Source: Chloroflexota bacterium
GTDB lineage: Bacteria; Chloroflexota; Anaerolineae; J036; Brachytrichaceae
Length of the DNA stretch: 64,000 bases
Reading direction: 5' to 3'
Assembly (NCBI GenBank): GCA_025354985.1
Contig: JANXLU010000042.1
Coordinates: 124,001-188,000, forward strand
The position numbers and the translations under genes were made by a program. Position 1 is the first letter of the stretch. The number at the start of each line of letters is the position of its first letter. A model generated the notes under the pieces. It saw only the letters and a list, made by a program, of their open reading frames with translations, made no database searches and was not told where the DNA came from. Shown piece after piece: positions 7,665 to 16,600 of the stretch.

Positions 7665-9029
7665 ATGTCAGAAATATCAAAGAAAAAGATCACGCGCCGA
7701 AAACTGTTGCAGGTGTCCGCGATGGGTGCTGCCGGCGCCGCCCTTGCCGCCTGCGCGCCAGCCGCAGCGCCAACCTCGGCTCCTGCTGCTACCGCAGCCC
7801 CCGCAGCCGCCGCAACGGCCGTACCCACGGCGCCCGCCGTAAACACGGGTGCAAAACAAACCGTGCGCTATCTGTCGTGGTGGTTTGAGGAAGGCAACCG
7901 CGGCAAGACCTGGCTATCGCTTATCAAGGAATTTAACGACTCACAGAAAGATATTGAAGTCAAGGCCGAACAAATTCCGTTCGACCCCTACACGACCAAG
8001 ACCATCGTTGGTGCACAGGCCGGCAAGCTGGATGGCGACATTATCATGGCCACGCCCGAGCTTGCGCCCCGCCTGATTCGTTCAAACCTGCTGTATCCGC
8101 TTGATTCCGTCATCTCAACCAACAAGATCACAGATCTGAGCTCAGCTCACGATGCCATGCGCAAAGATGGCAAGCTCTATGGTCTGGACATGGTCACGGT
8201 TGCATTCGGCATCCTGTATAACAGCAAGCGCTATGCCGATGCCAAGATTACTCCGGCCAAGACTCCGGACGAGTGGATTGCAGTCAGCAAGGCGCTAACC
8301 GATCGTTCCAAACAGCAGTATGGCTTCTTCATGAATCACCTGGTGAGTGAGGCCGCCGACTTCTGGTTCCAACTGGAAGAGTGGTGCATGCCTTACGGTG
8401 GCGTGTGGGCCAAGGGTAAAACCCCGCTTCTTACCTCAGATCCCATCATCAAGGGTCTGAAGCTGTTCAAGCAGATGTACGACGCCGCGATTCCGCAGGG
8501 CACGGATGGCCCAACTGGTGCCCGACTGTTCCAGACCGGAGCCGTCGCCCAGGGTCTGTTTGTCTCTGCCGCGGTCGGGTCATTCAAGCCGGGTGCGCCA
8601 GACTTGTATCCGCTGCTGCGCAGCGCCCCGATTCCATGGGCGAGCAACACATCCATTGCGCGCATTCACCCGATGATGATTAGCGCACAGTCTCCTGTGA
8701 AGGATGCCGCGCTGCAGTTCATGACCTGGGTCTATAAGCCTGATACTTATCGGCGAATGGTCGAGGGCTGTGAAGATGTAATCTTTGCGCAGCCATCGGC
8801 GGCGCGCAAGGAATATCTTGATAACCTGGCCTGGCTAAAGCCTGGATATGATGGTGTGAAATACATTACCCCGGTTGATGTGGTGGGCGATTTCGTCTAC
8901 AACTTCCAAGAACTGGGGCAAATCGTGATCACCAACTTCTCCAGCGTGCTGACGGCGGGCAAGTCGGTTGAAGAAGCCATGGCGACCGCGCAAAAACAGG
9001 CTGAAGAGCTTGCTTCGCGCATAACCTAA
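7665..9029 (+). CDS. Extracellular sugar-binding lipoprotein of second ABC importer
   Basis: Second family-1 solute-binding protein of the island, 454 residues. A twin-arginine-like TRRKLLQ (residues 10-16), hydrophobic core and lipobox LAAC (Cys30) precede an Ala/Pro/Thr linker of about 30 residues that is typical of Chloroflexota lipoproteins. The mature region begins near QTVRYLSWWFEEGN. A Shine-Dalgarno AGGAG stands about 8 bases before the ATG. It is followed by a stem-loop and two permease genes. It is only distantly similar to the protein at 1143-2480, so the two importers probably take different ligands. Confidence 0.92.
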   Translation: MSEISKKKITRRKLLQVSAMGAAGAALAACAPAAAPTSAPAATAAPAAAATAVPTAPAVNTGAKQTVRYLSWWFEEGNRGKTWLSLIKEFNDSQKDIEVKAEQIPFDPYTTKTIVGAQAGKLDGDIIMATPELAPRLIRSNLLYPLDSVISTNKITDLSSAHDAMRKDGKLYGLDMVTVAFGILYNSKRYADAKITPAKTPDEWIAVSKALTDRSKQQYGFFMNHLVSEAADFWFQLEEWCMPYGGVWAKGKTPLLTSDPIIKGLKLFKQMYDAAIPQGTDGPTGARLFQTGAVAQGLFVSAAVGSFKPGAPDLYPLLRSAPIPWASNTSIARIHPMMISAQSPVKDAALQFMTWVYKPDTYRRMVEGCEDVIFAQPSAARKEYLDNLAWLKPGYDGVKYITPVDVVGDFVYNFQELGQIVITNFSSVLTAGKSVEEAMATAQKQAEELASRIT

Positions 9030-9035
9030 CAGGGC

Positions 9036-9081
9036 ATGGCACGACGCGGCTGGTGGCGTTTCGCCAGCCGCGTTGTGCCAT
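9036..9081 (+). other. Intercistronic stem-loop between binding-protein and permease genes
   Basis: Starting seven bases after the binding-protein stop, the left arm atggcacgacgcggctgg pairs with the right arm ending at 9081 with one G-U and a two-base bulge; the loop is a few bases around gcgtttcgc. It is about 20 bp long and GC-rich, with no following T-run. It occupies the same place as the palindrome in the first ABC operon and probably stabilises the upstream message while damping permease expression. The ATG at 9036 is its base, not a start codon. Confidence 0.8.
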
Positions 9082-9131
9082 TCACCATGCGTGACGGAAT
9101 GGGAGCCGCCGCCGCACGCGGGCCTTTGTTT

Positions 9132-10046
9132 ATGACGAAGTCAGGACCGATTTCAAGGATGAAGCAGCGAAGAACTCATTTTTTACCCTATTTGCTGGCA
9201 TTGCCTATCATCCTGTACGAGACCATATTTCTTGTCTCCCCTATCGCGCAGGGTATATACGGCAGCTTTACGAATATTCAGCTTGCATCCAACCGTCCAA
9301 CGATTTGGGTTGGGCTGGCCAACTACGCGCGTATGTTTGCGGATGCCGAATTTTGGAGCTCATTGCGCGTTACCGCGACGTTTACCGTGCTGGTGATTGT
9401 GGTTGCGCTTGGAGCTGGGCTGTTAACCGCACTATTGTTCAACCGGCCATTTCGGTTTCGACCACTCGCCCGGGCACTGCTGATGATTCCCTGGGCGTTT
9501 CCGGAGGTCCCGGTGACCATGATTTTCATCTGGATACTAAACCCGCAGTTCGGGGTTGTGAACGTATTGGCACGGATGATTCCGGGTGTTACGGATAACC
9601 CGCAGTGGTTGCAAGTACCCGAGCTGGCCATGGCGTGGGTGGTGCTCATCGCCTCGTGGAAGGCATTCCCGTTCTACAGTCTGGTCATTCTTGCGGCCCT
9701 GCAAAGCGTGTCGCAGGAGTTGTACGACGCCGCAAAGGTTGACGGTGCAAACACGCTTCAGCTTTTTCAAAATATCACGCTGCCCGGCATTGCCACCACC
9801 CTTGAGCTGCTCGTGGTGCTCGCGTCAATCTTCTCGTTCAAACAGTTTTCAATTGTGTTTTTGATGACTGGCGGCGGTCCGGTGGGAGCGACCGAGACCA
9901 TTGTGATGCGTATATACAATGCCGCGTTTCGCTTTTATGACTATTCATATGCGGCGGCGATGGGCGTTGCAGGTTTCTTGATCTCGCTCACCATTGCCAT
10001 CATCTTTATTACCGTGCAAGCCCGCCGCGCCAGGGAGTTCGCCTGA
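9132..10046 (+). CDS. Sugar ABC transporter permease, MalF type
   Basis: Inner-membrane permease, about 304 residues from the chosen start. Six hydrophobic segments can be followed, the first containing FLPYLLALPIILYETIFLV. The EAA-like loop reads YDAAKVDGANTLQLFQNITLP in the last third. The frame stays open back to 9036, but that region is the stem-loop, so I take the ATG at 9132; the ATG at 9159 is also possible. It ends one base before the next permease, with a Shine-Dalgarno AGGGAG for that gene inside its last codons. Confidence 0.9.
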   Translation: MTKSGPISRMKQRRTHFLPYLLALPIILYETIFLVSPIAQGIYGSFTNIQLASNRPTIWVGLANYARMFADAEFWSSLRVTATFTVLVIVVALGAGLLTALLFNRPFRFRPLARALLMIPWAFPEVPVTMIFIWILNPQFGVVNVLARMIPGVTDNPQWLQVPELAMAWVVLIASWKAFPFYSLVILAALQSVSQELYDAAKVDGANTLQLFQNITLPGIATTLELLVVLASIFSFKQFSIVFLMTGGGPVGATETIVMRIYNAAFRFYDYSYAAAMGVAGFLISLTIAIIFITVQARRAREFA

Positions 10047-10047
10047 A

Positions 10048-10917
10048 ATGACGTCGACTGTTTCCACTCAGCTTGTTCGTTACACGCGCGCCCGCGACAC
10101 GGTGGGAAGAACATTGTTGTATATCGCAATTATCGCGGTTACGCTTGTAACAATTTTCCCTATCTATTGGATGCTGGTGTCCACGCTCCAGCCAAACAGT
10201 TATACCCTCCACTATCCGCCACCGTTTTTCCCGCAAGAGATCCGTTTCGCCCAGTTTGGCGAGCTTTTTGCCGGTCATCCGGTGGCAAACTGGTTAAAGA
10301 ATTCGTTTCTGATCGCGTTAATGTCCATGCTTTTGTGCACTGCATTAACGGTTGTTGGAGCGTACACGCTATCCAGTCTGCGCTGGCGGGGCCGCTCGGC
10401 ATTCGGTTTGTTTCTCCTCGTGACACAAATGCTGCCCGAGGTATTGGTGCTGATTCCACTGTACATCATGTACAGCCGGCTTGACCTGCTGAATCAATTG
10501 CCAACGCTTTCGGTGGTTGACGCGGCATTTGCGCTGCCCATTTGCATCTGGATCTTGAAAGGGGTGTTTGATTCCGTGCCGCCCGAAGTGCTGGACGCCG
10601 CGCTTGTCGACGGCTGCTCCGAATTAAGCACGGCTTGGCGGATTGTCCTGCCGCTATCCACGCCGGGTTTGGTGGCGGTGGCGGTGGTTGCGTTTTTTGC
10701 CGGTTGGAACGAGTACTTATATGCCAGCATCCTGCTGGGCTCGACTGAGTTGATGCCGGCCTCGGTTGGTTTGACCACCTTGAAGGGTCTGTCCGGCGTT
10801 CAAGTCGAGCAATACATGGCCGCAGGTATGGTGTTTTCGATTCTGCCAGTTGTGTTTTACCTGTCGATGCAGCGCTATATTATTTCCGGCCTTACCGCGG
10901 GAGCGGTGAAGGGTTAG
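10048..10917 (+). CDS. Sugar ABC transporter permease, MalG type
   Basis: Second permease of the transporter, 289 residues, with six membrane segments; the first is around IAIIAVTLVTIFPIYWMLVSTL. The EAA motif reads LDAALVDGCSELSTAWRIVLP (about 193-213). The start at 10048 is set by the AGGGAG site ten bases upstream and a one-base gap to the preceding permease. No ATPase gene is nearby. After an 80-base gap the genes continue in the same direction with a dehydrogenase. Confidence 0.92.
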   Translation: MTSTVSTQLVRYTRARDTVGRTLLYIAIIAVTLVTIFPIYWMLVSTLQPNSYTLHYPPPFFPQEIRFAQFGELFAGHPVANWLKNSFLIALMSMLLCTALTVVGAYTLSSLRWRGRSAFGLFLLVTQMLPEVLVLIPLYIMYSRLDLLNQLPTLSVVDAAFALPICIWILKGVFDSVPPEVLDAALVDGCSELSTAWRIVLPLSTPGLVAVAVVAFFAGWNEYLYASILLGSTELMPASVGLTTLKGLSGVQVEQYMAAGMVFSILPVVFYLSMQRYIISGLTAGAVKG

Positions 10918-10997
10918 CATGCTTGGTTCGCGAATCAGACGGATGGTATTCAATGGAAGCGCTCGCGTGCGCGTAGCACCACGTGAGGGTAACAACA

Positions 10998-11804
10998 ATG
11001 CAGCCTCAATTGTTTGATCTTGCGGGCCGGGTGGCCGTGGTGACCGGAGGCGCATCGGGAATCGCCCAAGCCATCGCCCTCGGCTTTGCCGGCCAGGGCG
11101 CCGACGTGGCCGTTGCCGATATCAATGACGCCGGCGTGGCCGTGACCTGCGCCCAGATCACGGCGCTCGGCCGCCGAGCCGTGCCCGCCCATTGCGACAT
11201 CAGCAAGGCGGAGGATGTGGCGGCGCTGTTTGCGAAGGTGGATGAGACCTTTGGGCGGGTCGACATCCTGCTCAATGCCCCGTATATCGGGGCGAAGAAG
11301 AAGCCCGAGGATCTGTCGCTCGAAGACTGGAACCGCGTTTTGACGGTTTGCCTGACAGGCTATTTTCTGTGCAGCCAGGCCGCCGGTCGTAGGATGATCA
11401 AGCAGGGTGGCGGCGGCAGCATTATCAACATCAGCTCGATCGCCGGCAGTCTTGCCCTCGGACGGGGCAACCTGCCCTACAGTGTGGCCAAGGGTGGGAT
11501 CAACCAGATGACCCGCGAGCTGGCGACCGAGTGGGCGCGCTACGGTATCCGGGTCAACGCCATCCAGCCCTCCCAGACGCGCTCGCCCTCCGTGCGCAAA
11601 TGGCTGGAAGATCCGTCCCTCGACCCGGCCTTCATCGCCCATTTGCTCAAGGGCATCCCCATGAACCGCCTGGGTGAGCCAGCAGACATGGTTGGCCCGG
11701 CTATCTTTCTCGCGTCGCCAGCCTCGGGCTTTGTGACCGGCGTATTGCTCCCGGTCGACGGCGGAAACTTGGCCATGAACGCTGGAGGCAGCCATCTGTG
11801 GTGA
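10998..11804 (+). CDS. SDR-family oxidoreductase
   Basis: Classical short-chain dehydrogenase/reductase, 268 residues. The cofactor motif TGGASGI is at 16-22, catalytic Ser at 146/147 (INISSIAG), Tyr161 and Lys165 (YSVAK). The usual NNAG after the fourth strand reads LNAPYIG here, a mild divergence. A GAGGG site about 8 bases upstream selects the ATG at 10998. The DNA looks richer in GC than the flanking permease genes by eye. It ends one base before the acetoacetate-decarboxylase-family gene. The alcohol substrate is unknown; a sugar or hydroxyacid is likely from context. Confidence 0.92.
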   Translation: MQPQLFDLAGRVAVVTGGASGIAQAIALGFAGQGADVAVADINDAGVAVTCAQITALGRRAVPAHCDISKAEDVAALFAKVDETFGRVDILLNAPYIGAKKKPEDLSLEDWNRVLTVCLTGYFLCSQAAGRRMIKQGGGGSIINISSIAGSLALGRGNLPYSVAKGGINQMTRELATEWARYGIRVNAIQPSQTRSPSVRKWLEDPSLDPAFIAHLLKGIPMNRLGEPADMVGPAIFLASPASGFVTGVLLPVDGGNLAMNAGGSHLW

Positions 11805-11805
11805 C

Positions 11806-12543
11806 ATGAACCTGCAGCAAACGTTCGAAACGCCGTTTGATAATCCGCTCGTACCGCGCTTTCCGATGCAGATGCGCAACACGGAAATCCTGACGGCCTT
11901 CTACCGAACGGACATTGACGCCTCGCGCCGTTTAGTGCCGCCGCCGCTTGAGGTGGTCAGCGATATCGTGTTGATTCATGTCTATCATATGAATGACTCG
12001 GACTTTTTTGGCAATTACTATGAGTCCGCAGTGCAGATTCCAGTGCGCATGCCGGGCACGGATACGGCGGGCGCATATTCTCCCTATTTATATCTGGGCA
12101 GCGACGGGGCGGTGGCGACTGGACGTGAAATTTACGGGCAGCCCAAGAAGGGCGGCGAACCATGGTTGGGCGTGCGCGATGACTTGTTCATTGGCACGGT
12201 CAAGCGCAATGGCATCGAGGTGATCAACCTGACCATGGCCTACAAGCAGACCCGCGCCGAGGCCGGGGAAATGACGGCCTACGGCGACTTCCGTACCAAC
12301 ATCAACCTGAAAGTGGTGCCCAACGTGGATGGCAGCGATGCAATACGTCAGCTCACGGCACGTACATTTGCCGATCTTCATGTTTACGAATGCTGGCGCG
12401 GCCCGGTTACGGTCGAACTTAGGCCCAACGCGCAGGCGCCGGTGTATCGCCTGCCCGTGCGCGAGATGCTGGACGGGTTCTATTGGCGGGCCGATTTTGT
12501 GCTGCCGTTTGGTCGCGTCATCCACGATTACCTGGCGAAATAG
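11806..12543 (+). CDS. Acetoacetate decarboxylase family protein
   Basis: A 245-residue member of the acetoacetate decarboxylase superfamily. The signature GREIYGQPKKGG contains Lys114 and Lys115, corresponding to the Schiff-base lysine and its neighbour that lowers its pKa. A Glu (Glu73, YYESAV) sits where the family has its active-site acid. So Schiff-base chemistry seems intact, but several family members are aldolase-dehydratases or hydrolyse other keto compounds rather than acetoacetate. It lies between two SDR genes (1-base and 9-base gaps), suggesting a dehydrogenation, C-C cleavage or decarboxylation, reduction sequence. The specific reaction is unknown. Confidence 0.88.
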   Translation: MNLQQTFETPFDNPLVPRFPMQMRNTEILTAFYRTDIDASRRLVPPPLEVVSDIVLIHVYHMNDSDFFGNYYESAVQIPVRMPGTDTAGAYSPYLYLGSDGAVATGREIYGQPKKGGEPWLGVRDDLFIGTVKRNGIEVINLTMAYKQTRAEAGEMTAYGDFRTNINLKVVPNVDGSDAIRQLTARTFADLHVYECWRGPVTVELRPNAQAPVYRLPVREMLDGFYWRADFVLPFGRVIHDYLAK

Positions 12544-12552
12544 GAGCAACCG

Positions 12553-13332
12553 ATGAACGAAATGGAGTTGAAGGACGGGGTCGCGGTCGTCACAGGTGGT
12601 GCCGGCGGCATTGGCGGGGCGGCCTGTCTCGCGTTTGCAAAGGCAGCTGCAAGGATCGTAGTGGTGGATATTGATGCAGAGGGAGCCGAACGAACTGCCT
12701 CCGAAATTCGCGCGATGGGAGGCCAGGCGATCGCGACGCGCGCGGATGTCAGCCAGTCTGCCGATGTTCAGGCGTATGTAAAACGCGCGCTGGACACTTT
12801 CGGGCGGATCGATTATTTCTTCAACAACGCCGGGACAGAGGGCCGGGTGGGACCTTTGGCTGAATATGACGAAGCTGTCTGGGATCGTGTGATTGGAGTG
12901 AACCTGAAGGGCATGTTTCTGGGCTTGCGCCATGTTCTGCCGGTGATGATTGCGCAGAAAAAAGGCGCGATTGTAAACACCTCTTCGGTGGCGGGAACGG
13001 TGGGCGCGCCCAACCTGTCGGCCTATTCGGCCAGCAAGCATGGTGTGCTCGGGCTTACACGCTCGGCCGCGGGCGAGGTCGGGAAACTGGGCATCCGAGT
13101 GAACGCAGTATGCCCCGGCCCAATCGAGACCCGCATGATCCGGTCGCTGGCCGGGATGTCCAACCCCGAGGACCCGGATTCTGTCAAGCGCTTTAATGTC
13201 GGGCGAAATCCAATGGGGCGTTATGGCGACCCCGCCGAAGTGGCTCGGGTGGTTGTGTTTTTGTGTTCAGATGCAGCGTCATACGTGAACGGGGCGGCAT
13301 GGGTAATTGACGGCGGGCGCGCGGCGATCTAG
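12553..13332 (+). CDS. SDR-family oxidoreductase
   Basis: Short-chain dehydrogenase/reductase of 259 residues with a complete set of motifs: TGGAGGIGG (about 14-22), NNAG (about 92-95), the catalytic Ser in NTSSVAG, YSASK, and the PGPIETRM loop. The end fits the common VNGAAWVIDGG pattern. An AGGAG-like site precedes the ATG. Its stop codon is embedded in the AGGAGG ribosome-binding site of the glycosidase gene that follows, so the two are coupled. It is a different SDR branch from the 10998-11804 enzyme. Confidence 0.93.
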   Translation: MNEMELKDGVAVVTGGAGGIGGAACLAFAKAAARIVVVDIDAEGAERTASEIRAMGGQAIATRADVSQSADVQAYVKRALDTFGRIDYFFNNAGTEGRVGPLAEYDEAVWDRVIGVNLKGMFLGLRHVLPVMIAQKKGAIVNTSSVAGTVGAPNLSAYSASKHGVLGLTRSAAGEVGKLGIRVNAVCPGPIETRMIRSLAGMSNPEDPDSVKRFNVGRNPMGRYGDPAEVARVVVFLCSDAASYVNGAAWVIDGGRAAI

Positions 13333-13340
13333 GAGGACCT

Positions 13341-16238
13341 ATCAATCAGACAATTCAGACCCTGAACGGCACGTGGCGACTCGCTGCCGACCCCGGCAAT
13401 GTTGGCCGTCAGGAGGGCTGGTGGCGCGCCCCGCGATTGGAAGCCGTCGACGCGCCCGTGCCGGGCATCATTCAACAGGTTCTACCCGGCCAACACGGTG
13501 TGTTCTGGTATTGGTATCGCTTTCAGGCCGACCCGGTCGGCAACGAAAGGTTGCGAGCCATCTTGCGTTTCGGCGCAATCGACTACCTTGGCGAGGTGTG
13601 GCTGAACGGCCATTACGCCGGCCTCTACGAGGGCGGCGAAACGCCCTTTGAGTTCGACGTTACCGGCGCGGTCCACTGGGATGGCGATAATCTTCTCGCC
13701 GTGCGGGTGCTCAACCCCACAAACACGCCCATCGATGGGTATGTCCTGGATGAGGTTCCGCACCGCAACAAGACCATCAAGGTGACCCCGGGCAGTGGCA
13801 CGAACACAGGCGGCATTATTTATCCGGTCACCCTGCGGGTCGTGCCTACCGTCCACATTCGCGATGTGTTCGCCCGGCCGGACATGCGCACTGGCCGGAT
13901 TGCGGTCACGGTCACGGCGTTCAACAGCGGGCGTGCGGCCACCCGGGGCACGGTCACATTCAGCGTCGGCCTGACCACGGACGGTGGCGATGCGCTTGCG
14001 ACGGAGACGATCGATGTTGAGTTTGCAAGCGGCGAATCCATCTGCGATGGCGTCCTCAGTGTCGGCAACCCGCGGCTGTGGAATCTTGACGATCCGTATC
14101 TATATCAACTGACGACCACGGCGCGGGAGAATGGTGCCACGGCGCATCAACACGCGTGTAGGATTGGTTTTCGCGAGCTGCGCGTCGCCGACGGTTATTT
14201 CCACCTCAACGGAAAACGCATCTTTCTTAAGAGCACCCATACCGGCAACCACCAGCCTATCGGGGCCTGCGTGCCGGTCATCCCCGACTTTGTCCGGCGC
14301 GACCTGATCTATGCCAAGGCATCGGGATTCAATATGGTCCGCTTCATCTCGGGCACGGGTTATGCCGAGCAGATGGATTTCTGCGATGAACTCGGGCTGA
14401 TGGTCTACGAGGAATGTCTGGCCGCTTGGAAGCTGGGCAATTCGCCCCGCATGGGCGAGCGTTTCGACCGCAACACCGGTGACATGATCCGCCGCGACCG
14501 CAACCACGCTTGCGTGACGATCTGGGGGCTGTTGAACGAAACCGACGACAGCCCGACCTACCGCCACGCCGAGGATTATCTGCCCAAGCTCCGCGCCCTC
14601 GACCCGACCCGACTCGTGCTCCTTAGCAGTGGTCGGTGGGACGAAAAACCAGGCGTCGGCTCGGTCAGCAACCCAGGCGGGACGGCTTGGGAACCGGTTT
14701 GGGGGGTGGAGGGCCCGAACGCGCCGGCGATACGGCATCGGGGGGCCTCCGACTGGACGTCTATGCCGCCCCCGGGCTACGTCGATCGGGCCGGCGACGC
14801 GCACGTCTATCCGCAGATGCCACTCAAGCCGGCAGCGATCGAATTCATGAAGCAGCTCGGAAGTGACACCAAGCCGGTGTTTCTGTCGGAATATGGAATC
14901 GGAAGCCTGCAAAACGTGATTTCGGAATGGCGGAATTGGGAGCAAACCGGCGCGTCCGCCCTCGAGGAAGGCGGATTCCTGCGCGATCAGGTCGAGGTCT
15001 TTCAAGCCGACTGGCGGCGGCTGGGTTTCGACGACGTGTATGCGTTCCCGGAGGACATGCTGCGTGAAAGTCAGCGCCTGCATTCCCGGCAGCGCGCGTT
15101 TGCATTTGACCTTATTCGGGCCAACCCTAACCTTGCAGGTTACAACTTGACCGGCATGCTTGACCATGCCCTGACCGGTGAGGGGCTTTGGACGTTTTTC
15201 CGGCAATGGAAGCCGGGGACCTTTGACGCGGTCTGGGAAGGCTGGGCGGCGCTGCGCTGGTGTCTATTGGCCGACCCCACTCACGCCTACGCCGGGCGCA
15301 AGATCACGCTCGAAGCCAGCCTGGCCAACGAAGGCGCGCTCAAACCCGGCGATTATCCGGCCCGTTTCCGACTGATCGGCCCTGCCGGCGTGGCGTGGGA
15401 GAAGGCTGCGATAGTGACGATCCCGGATCCGTCGCCTCTGGCCATCCCGGTTTTGCGCGAAACGGTCACCGTGGACGGTCCGGACGGTGCATATACCTTC
15501 GCGGCAAATCTGGAGCAGGGCGGCGCGCCGGCAGGTGGGCGGATGACCGTGCATCTCTCCAATCCCGCGAACCTTCCCCGCCTGGCTGGGGAAATTCTGT
15601 TGTGGGGGCTCGACGTCCGGTCCGAAGCCTGGCTTACAGCGCGGGGTTTGCGCTGCCGGCAATTCCGCCCTGACGTATTTGAACCGGTCGAGATGATTCT
15701 GGTCGGCTTGCCATCCGGTGCCGAACGCACACCCGAAGCCATGGCCGAGTTGACGCGGCGGCTGGAACAGGGCGCCACTGTGATCGCCCTGAATCATGCT
15801 TTGTTCGCCGATGGCCCGGACCCGACGGCGTATCTGCCTTTGGCACGGCGCGGCAAGGCCTACACCGTCACTGACTGGCTTTATCACAAGGAGTGTGTCG
15901 CGCGCCGCCATCCGGTATTTGACGGACTGCAGGGGCCGGGGATCATGGACTGGGATTACTACGGTTCGGTCATCCCCCACGATATCTACGAAGGGCTGGA
16001 CGCGCCCGATGAGATGATCGCGGCCTCGTTTGCAGTGGGCCACCACCGCTATCCAACCGGCTATGTATGGGGGCTGCTGATGGGCGCCTATCACGTCGGC
16101 GCCGGTTCTCTTGTCCTGAGCACGCTGCCCCTGCTCGAAAACCTGGACGCGCATGCTGCCGCCGACCGGCTGTTGGTCAATTTGATCCAATATGCGCAAA
16201 TGGGCCTGCGGGCGCCGCCAGCCAGCCCGCAAATCTAA
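13341..16238 (+). CDS. Glycoside hydrolase family 2 protein with C-terminal GATase-like domain
   Basis: Retaining beta-glycosidase (galactosidase, glucuronidase or mannosidase type), about 965 residues. The jelly-roll sugar-binding domain begins at TLNGTWRLAADPGN. An Ig-like domain follows, then a TIM barrel with acid/base Glu400 (GLLNETD) and nucleophile Glu517 (LSEYG). About 230 C-terminal residues look like a class-I amidotransferase-like fold without obvious catalytic residues. No signal peptide is seen, so it likely acts inside the cell. The conserved N-terminus needs a start at about 13341, where the codon is ATC four bases after AGGAGG; the first TTG (13437) would delete 32 conserved residues. 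Confidence 0.85.
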   Translation: MNQTIQTLNGTWRLAADPGNVGRQEGWWRAPRLEAVDAPVPGIIQQVLPGQHGVFWYWYRFQADPVGNERLRAILRFGAIDYLGEVWLNGHYAGLYEGGETPFEFDVTGAVHWDGDNLLAVRVLNPTNTPIDGYVLDEVPHRNKTIKVTPGSGTNTGGIIYPVTLRVVPTVHIRDVFARPDMRTGRIAVTVTAFNSGRAATRGTVTFSVGLTTDGGDALATETIDVEFASGESICDGVLSVGNPRLWNLDDPYLYQLTTTARENGATAHQHACRIGFRELRVADGYFHLNGKRIFLKSTHTGNHQPIGACVPVIPDFVRRDLIYAKASGFNMVRFISGTGYAEQMDFCDELGLMVYEECLAAWKLGNSPRMGERFDRNTGDMIRRDRNHACVTIWGLLNETDDSPTYRHAEDYLPKLRALDPTRLVLLSSGRWDEKPGVGSVSNPGGTAWEPVWGVEGPNAPAIRHRGASDWTSMPPPGYVDRAGDAHVYPQMPLKPAAIEFMKQLGSDTKPVFLSEYGIGSLQNVISEWRNWEQTGASALEEGGFLRDQVEVFQADWRRLGFDDVYAFPEDMLRESQRLHSRQRAFAFDLIRANPNLAGYNLTGMLDHALTGEGLWTFFRQWKPGTFDAVWEGWAALRWCLLADPTHAYAGRKITLEASLANEGALKPGDYPARFRLIGPAGVAWEKAAIVTIPDPSPLAIPVLRETVTVDGPDGAYTFAANLEQGGAPAGGRMTVHLSNPANLPRLAGEILLWGLDVRSEAWLTARGLRCRQFRPDVFEPVEMILVGLPSGAERTPEAMAELTRRLEQGATVIALNHALFADGPDPTAYLPLARRGKAYTVTDWLYHKECVARRHPVFDGLQGPGIMDWDYYGSVIPHDIYEGLDAPDEMIAASFAVGHHRYPTGYVWGLLMGAYHVGAGSLVLSTLPLLENLDAHAAADRLLVNLIQYAQMGLRAPPASPQI

Positions 16239-16244
16239 CAAGTT

Positions 16245-16595
16245 ATGACGATCTTCAGCCCAGACACCATCCGCGCCATTACGATCTTCGACGATATTCA
16301 TCGCCCCGATCCGGCGTTATGTGCGGCGCTTCAGCAGATCGGCACCGCTACTGCGGCCGGCGAGCTGTTAAACCTCGGGGTCACCCGCCCGCACATGGTC
16401 GGGCTCACGTCCTGGAAGCGGGGCAAGGCGATCGCTGGACCGGCGCTTACCCTGCAGTGCATGCCCAAGCGTCAGGATTTAACCGACAGCAAGGAATATG
16501 GCGAGCGCGGCATGTTCCATCACTACTACCCGCTCAGTGCCGAGGCAAACGTTGAATATGAGTCCTGGCGGACGAAGGCCAGGGGCCATTCCTAG
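16245..16595 (+). pseudogene. Truncated RraA-like aldolase (5' fragment)
   Basis: The 116 codons match the N-terminal half of RraA-like / 4-hydroxy-4-methyl-2-oxoglutarate aldolase-type proteins, with GKAIAGPALTLQCMPKRQDL as the recognisable stretch. Family members are 200-260 residues and carry the metal- and substrate-binding GGxxxD and RxxD motifs further on; these are absent. After NVEYESW the frame runs into WRTKARGHS and a stop. A stem-loop follows at 16601-16638. I see no 3' remainder downstream. It starts six bases after the glycosidase and is probably a decayed pathway gene. Confidence 0.75.
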
Positions 16596-16600
16596 AATCT

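Noticed and set aside
9036-9131. Upstream extension of the MalF-type permease from the ATG at 9036.
   Set aside because: This ATG is the base of the intercistronic stem-loop and the extension does not look like a permease N-terminus.
14100-15206. Long open frame on the strand opposite the GH2 gene; similar ones lie opposite 10950-11882, 26187-27269 and 33053-34099.
   Set aside because: They mirror GC-rich codons of well-supported genes on the other strand and give basic, His/Arg-rich products with no domain signal.
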